Assembly: GCA_023053685.1 (NCBI GenBank)
Contig: JALIGW010000259.1
Span: forward strand, 62,001 to 126,000
Length of the DNA: 64,000 nt
Reading direction: 5' to 3'
Source: Diadophis punctatus similis
Lineage: Eukaryota; Chordata; Lepidosauria; Squamata; Dipsadidae
Shown: positions 48,370 through 55,000 of the stretch, one piece after another
How the letters are laid out: the number at the start of each line of letters is the position of its first letter
Position numbering within the stretch: the stretch's first letter is position 1
The notes under the pieces: generated by a model
What the model saw: only the letters and a program-made list of their open reading frames with translations
What the model was told of the DNA's origin: nothing
The model's database searches: none
Position numbers and translations under genes: made by a program

Positions 48370-51300
48370 AGAAGAAGAAGAAGAAGAAGAAGAAGAAGAA
48401 GAAGAAGAAGAAGAAGAAGAAGAAGAAGAAGAAGAAGAAGAAGAAGAAGAAGAAGAAGAAGAAGAAGAAGAAGGCCAACATTCTGCCTCAGTGTTTGGAG
48501 ATATAAAAAGCAGCCTTATCACATTCAAAGTTCCTTCAATTTCAGAGAGTAAAGACTCACCTTGACCTCCACTGTAAAAGGAGGAACACGGGCGTTTTCG
48601 GCTCTCCCCACAATGACTTCTTCCAGTGGGTCCCATTCGTTGTAGGAGCAGACAGGACAGTTTTCTGGACTAGGATCAGGAACTTTGGAGGTTTCAGCAA
48701 CAGCGGCAGGGCAGGGAGAATTGGAGGCCGCTGCAGCCTGGGTGCTCTGGAAAGTTCGCTGCACCCATCCTGTGACGACTCTGCCAAACTTGAATTTAAA
48801 AGCAAAAACAACCATCAGAAGGGGGAAATCATAGCCGTGTGACTAGAGTAAGGTGACCAGACGTCCCGCTTTTGGCGGGACAGTCCCGCTTTTTAATAAT
48901 TTGTCCCGCGTCCCGCGGCGTTTCAAAAAAGTCCTGCTTTTTAAATTTGAATTTGCCCCGCACACCCCTCTGCCTCCTGCCTCGCCTGCCTCCTCCTGCC
49001 AGGCGGGGAGGGAGGGCAGTGAGAGGGGCAGCGGCGGTCTTGCCTGTTCGTCGCCGCAGAGCCGAAGAAGCTGGTGGCGTTCGCGGCGCGGGGCTTCCCC
49101 CGCCTGCTTTCCCCGGCCCCCGGGATGCCGCCATTTGCGTTCTTTTGCCCTCTGTGCAAGCAGAACACTTTGCGCATGCGCAGAGGGCAAAAGAACGCAA
49201 ATGGCGGCGTCCCGGCGGCCGGGGGAAGCGGGCGGGGGAAGCCCCGCGCCACAAACGCCACCAGGTAAGCCTGCGCCGGTAGGAACCCACCCCTGGCTGC
49301 GATGAAGGGGGGGTGTTTGGGGGGTGCACAAAGCTGCAGGATAAGAGAGACGGACCCCTCCCGTCTTGCTCCCCTAGAAACGCCCCCCCCCCCGGTCAAT
49401 GGTGTCCCGCTTTACAAAAAATAAAATCTGGTCACCTTAGACTAGAGGGGGCCTGTCGTAAGGTTTTCGGTTCTAGGGAAACAATGATTGGACTGCCATT
49501 TGTCAGAAATGGTGTAGGGTCTCCTGCTTGGGCTCGGGGTTGGACTAGATGACCTATAAGGTCCCTTCCAACTCTGTTAATCTGTTAAATCTGTTAAAAT
49601 AAGATATGCAGGCTCCAGAAGGCCATCTTGAATTTTTTTTTTCACTTTTATTTGTAACCTAAGCAAGGTAAGGAGCGTTTCTTTCAACAATGAAGATTTC
49701 TTTCAATCAAGTAGTATTTAAAGTAAGGCATGCAATGTTTCTCAACTTCACCAACTTTAAGAATTGATTCAGCTCCCAGAATTCTACAGCCCGCAGAGCC
49801 ATTGATGAGAAATCTGGGAATGGGAATAGCAATAACACTTAATACTTATATACCGGTTGTAAAAGTTCGCTACAGATTATGGATGTGATTAATTCTGTGC
49901 ATCTTATCAGATACAGTTTTCTCTTGCTGGTACTTCTAAACGATATCCAGTTTTAATTCTAAGAGGGGTTCACCCTGCTTTCAGACCCTACTTATTAACA
50001 TAAAAGAAAGCTTCTTGCATCTCACCACGCTGAGTTAGATTACTTACACGGGGCTGCCCTTGAATACTTAGAACAGCGGTTCTCAACCTGGGGGTCTCGA
50101 CCTCTTTGGGGGTCGAACAACCCTTTCACAGGGGTTGGGAGACTTCACCCGGATGCCGCCAGTTGGGGTCTTTTACACTCTGCGCATGCGCAGAACGCTT
50201 TGCACATGTGCAGAGGGTAAAAGAACCCAAATGGCGGCGGCGGGGTGGGTCACGGTGGGGGCACGGGGGCGGGGCACGGGTCGCGGCATTAGGAAGGTTG
50301 AGAACCACTGACTTAGAAGCTGCAGCTGATCCAATATGTACCACCTTGCTTACAGATGAAAATAGGTTGAACAGTGTGGTTCCTAAGTTGAAGTTGATGC
50401 ATTGGTTAACAAAACACTTCTGGACCCCATGTAGTTTTAACCACTAAAGGCTGACTTGGTGCTTCAAGTTCCAATCCCAGGTTGAATTAGGGAGCATGGG
50501 CTTGGAGAAATATCTTCTTAATTTCAGGCCTGTTACGGAACGCCTTTCCCCAAGAAAAGCATCTATTTTGGTTGTGCGTTGCAAAGGAAAGCCATTCAAT
50601 TCAGATGCAGACAACAGAACCGGTTTGCTCATTTTTATGCTTATTTTCTGACAAGATGAGAATAACTCTCACTAGAGGCGAAAATGGATCTTTGCCCAGA
50701 ATTCTGACATTAGAAATGAAACCGCAGTTTAAAGTTCTAAGTAAAAATATTTATTTGGTACAAAAACAATAAATCCTCATTATTCTACATCTCTGATATA
50801 AAAAGGCACGTCTTGCTTCGATAGAAGCTAGCAACAGAAAGAAAGAATGGAATGCACACATGCGTACAAGAACATATCAATCACGTGCTCAGGAATAAAC
50901 CATTATATTAGATAGGGATGCTTCTCCCTGCATATACATATAACAGGCAATATAAAATCACTGCCTGACATTTTCTTTGCAAACTATAAAGGTAAAGGAA
51001 AAGGTTCCCCTCGCACATATGTGCTAGTCATTCCCGACTCTAGGGGGCAGTGCTCATCTCCGTTACAAAGCCGAAGAGCCAGCGCTGTCCGAAGACGTCT
51101 CCGTGGTCATGTGGCTGGCATGATTAAATGCCGAAGGCGCACGGAACACTGTTACCTTCCCACCAAAGGTGATCCCCATTTTTCTACTTGCATTTTTACA
51201 TGCTTTTGAACTGCTAGGTTGGCAGAAGCTGGGGCAAGTAACGGGAGCTCACTCCATTACTTGGCACTAGGGATTCGAACCGCTGAACTGCCGATCTTTC

Positions 51301-51962
51301 AATTGACAAGCTCAGCATCTTAGCCACTGAGCCACCGCGTCCCTTATACAAACTATACAAACAAGAGAAATCGGGATCCCTGAGACCTGCCGTAATAAGC
51401 AAGGAAAAAGTTCACGCATGCTTTGAGCCCATCTGTTATCTGTGAATCAAATTTATATAGCTGTCAATCTCACCCAGGGCAGCGCACAAACATTATGCTT
51501 TGTGAATCAGTTTGTGCTCACACATACCCATCCTTTTAACAGTGTAGTGATGTAACTTTACTTAAATAAACCATAGCTTAGCAGAGTCTGGGAACGAGGC
51601 ACAAAGAGCAACCAAAAGCACGGTGTTGAATCAGCCAGCCTCAGTTTCTACATCCACCCAGCATCCGTCCATGTTGGGGTATCACTGGCTTTCCCCACAC
51701 ACACACACTTCAAACGTTCCGGTTCTGTAAGAAGAGGAGATTCAACTTTTAGCTAAATTCTTCTACTCAAGCCAAACCCTTTAGCAGAAGAGGGTGCACT
51801 GCTCTCTACCAGCTGTTGGGAAAAACTAGACTGACAAATTGCCTAGGAGCAAGTATGCTCTATCTTCTTGCAGAGTGTAAATGATCAACATTCCCAGCCC
51901 AAAATGGGAGGATAGGCATGTGTGCTGGGTCAGCAGAAGGCTGGAGAGGGGGGAAGAGCTTC

Positions 51963-52013
<51 letters not shown>

Positions 52014-55000
52014 AAGGCATGTTGGAGCACGGAAAGGGAAGATTCAAAAAATGTCAAGTTCATTTTTTTAAGAGTTTATCCATCTCAGGCAGGTTAGGTC
52101 TGACTTGAAGGAAAAGGAGAGTTAGATCTACAGAAATCCAGAGCAGGGCAAGGAGAGAAACCATCTTAACAGGTCCAATGTAATCCACACTGATGAAAAA
52201 AAAAATGGTATGGATCATAATGTCCCAATAATCCCAGCCCTTTGGTGCTAGCAACGCAGGGATGAAAGTACCTCAATCCCGTTTTCTAGGGTGATCCCAT
52301 GATATTTATGTCTCACATTTATGTGGCCGTCCACTTTACAAAAAGCCACTGTGGGTGGACTCAGGATACACATTCAGTTACTCCCCACCCTCCATCCTGA
52401 CACCTGTGTTAGTAGGAAAGAAGTGAGATTCTTGAGAAAACAGACTGTGGTCTCCAGCCAACTCCCTGGACAGAAAGTTCCTTATACTGTAGATTTTCTG
52501 GGGAATTTTCTGGCTTTACGGTTGCAGTTGTGTGCAATTCCCATGTCCCTCACAAATCTGAAAGCAGCCATAAACAGCCTGAATGACTATAGACCCATGA
52601 TGGTAAACCTATGTCATGTGTGCCCAAAGTGGCACACAGAGCCATGTCAGCTGGCACGCACGGCGTTGCCCGTTCCTCTTCCAGGTTTCTGGCACGCATG
52701 AGCATGCGATGATCAGCTGTTTTTTGCACAGGCGGCAGTGCCAGAAACTGGAAGAGCTGGTGTTCCGGTTTCCGTTGTGCGCATGCGCGCGGGCCAGCTG
52801 ATCATCACACGTGCATTTGCTCCAGTAACCGGAAGACAAGCTGGCCAGTGCGCATGCATGCGATGGAAATCGGAAGTTCATTTCCCGGCACGCGCATGAC
52901 CACTCTCTTTTCGGCACTTGGTGCCAAAAAGGTTCGCCATCACTGCTATAGACCAATTGCACTGACATCTATAGTGAGGAAGTGCTTCAACCAATTTCAT
53001 ATACATGGTGTACAATGACAACAAAGGCTTTGAATTTAAAATCTCGCGTGTCATTTACAGAACTCAACCTGTCTTTCCTCCCACACTTCCTCCACGCATC
53101 CCTACTGAATCCTACGTTGGAGTTGCATTTCAGGAAATTTTGTGCCTTTGAATAAAATCTGTGATTCTTCACATGCTTCCAGACTTCCGATTTTTGGCGC
53201 TCTGCTAGACTAACGCAAAGTCTCACTGCTGAGCTTGCAGAAAGAACAGATGACGATGGACTAGATTTGCCCTCCCCAGTTCTGAAATACCAGATTTAAC
53301 AGATTATCAGAGTTGGAAGGGACCTTATAAGTCATCTAGTCCAACCCCCCACCCAAGCAGGAGACCCTACACCATTTCTGAAAAATGGCAGTCCAATCTC
53401 TTCCTGAAAGCCTCCAGTGATGAAGATCCCACAACTTCTGAAGGCAACTTCTGTTCCATTGGTTGATTGTTCTCACTGTCAGAAAATTTCTCCTTATTTC
53501 CAGGTGGAATCTCTCCTTGATCAGTTTCTATCCGTTATTCCTTGTCTGGCCTTCAGGTGCCTTGGAAAATAGCTTGACCCCTTCCTCTCTGTGGCAGCCC
53601 CTCAAATATTAGAAGACTGCTATCATGTCTCCCCTGGTCCTTCTCTTCACTAGACTAGCCATACCCAGTTCCTGGAACCGTTCTTGATATGTTTTAGCCT
53701 CCAGTCCCCTAATCATCCTGGTTGCTCTTCTCTGCACTCTTTCTAGAGTCTCAACATCTTTTTTATAGTGTGGTGACCAAAACTGGATGCAGTATTCTAG
53801 GTGTGGTCTTACTAAGGCTTTATATAAGGCTTCAAATGGCATTTGAATGCCATTTCGAGCAGGGGGCTTTTCAAATGCCCAACATCTCCTTCTCTGTTTG
53901 TGCATAAGTCCACAACTGTGTGTTGGAGTCATGGTTGACTCCTGTCCATTGCCTGGATAGGTTTTCTTGCCAAGATTTCAGAAATGATTTGGCACTGCCT
54001 CCTTCCCAGGGCCAAGAGGGAAGAGAATGGCCCAGTGGTGGGATTCAAATTTTTTACTACCGGTTCTGTGGGCGTGGCTTGGTGGGCGTGGCTTGGTGGG
54101 CATGGCAGGGGAAGGATACTGTAAAATCTCCATTCCCACCCCACTCCTGGGGGAAGGTTATTGCAAAATCCCCATTTCCTCCCAATCAGCTGGGACTCAG
54201 GAGGCAGAGAATGGATGGGGGCGGGGCCAGTCAGAGGTGGTATTTACTGGTTCTCCGAACTACTCAAAATTTCTGCTACCAGTTCTCCAGAACTGGTCAG
54301 AACCAGCAAAAAAATTGCCAAAAGCGCGCGCGCACATCCCCTCGCAAGATTTTGATCTACGCATGCGCAGGAAGCAAAATCAGCCCAAAAATTCCCCAAA
54401 AAAGGATGGCGCCGTGCGACAGACCGGGGAAGATGGCACCGGAGCTGTCGCGCGCAAATAGCGCCATCTGCTGGCCGCTACCGGAACGACAGAGTGGACC
54501 GCACCGGTAGGAACCCACCACTGGCCCAAGGTTACCCAGTTGGCTTCGTGCCTAAAATGGAACTAGAATTCAGAGTTTCCTGGTTTCTAGCCTGCTACCT
54601 TAACCACTACACCAAACTGTCTCTCTGTCTGTTCACAGAGCATCTAAAGAATGAGTCTGTTGACACCTCCATCCTGAGATTAAACTTTGGCACAGAAACA
54701 CTCACTGTCCCCAAATTTGCCCAGGACAACAGAGATAGGCAGCTAAATGACATATGTAAATTTAGACTCTGGACTTCGAGGTTCAGGGATGGGGGGAAGG
54801 TGAGCTGAATCTTTTTTTCCCAAGGAACAAGTCAAAATCAAAACTTTTATTACAGACTTTAGGCCAGAGAGCCTATGGAACAGATCAGATTCGACGCAAG
54901 TGAACAGTTACTAGTTCAAGAAGGGGCTAAGTTATAGTTCCGTGATGGCGAACCTATGGCACGGGTGCCACAAGTGGCACGCGGAGCCATATTGGTGGGC

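Noticed and set aside
48199..48636. Long poly-Ser/Pro, poly-Arg, poly-Lys and poly-Phe frames
   Set aside because: They are translations of the GAA/GGA array on both strands, inside GATM intron 2.
48829..49405. Several overlapping frames of 136-166 codons on both strands
   Set aside because: Produced by the palindromic GC-rich hAT element; frames mirror each other on the two arms.
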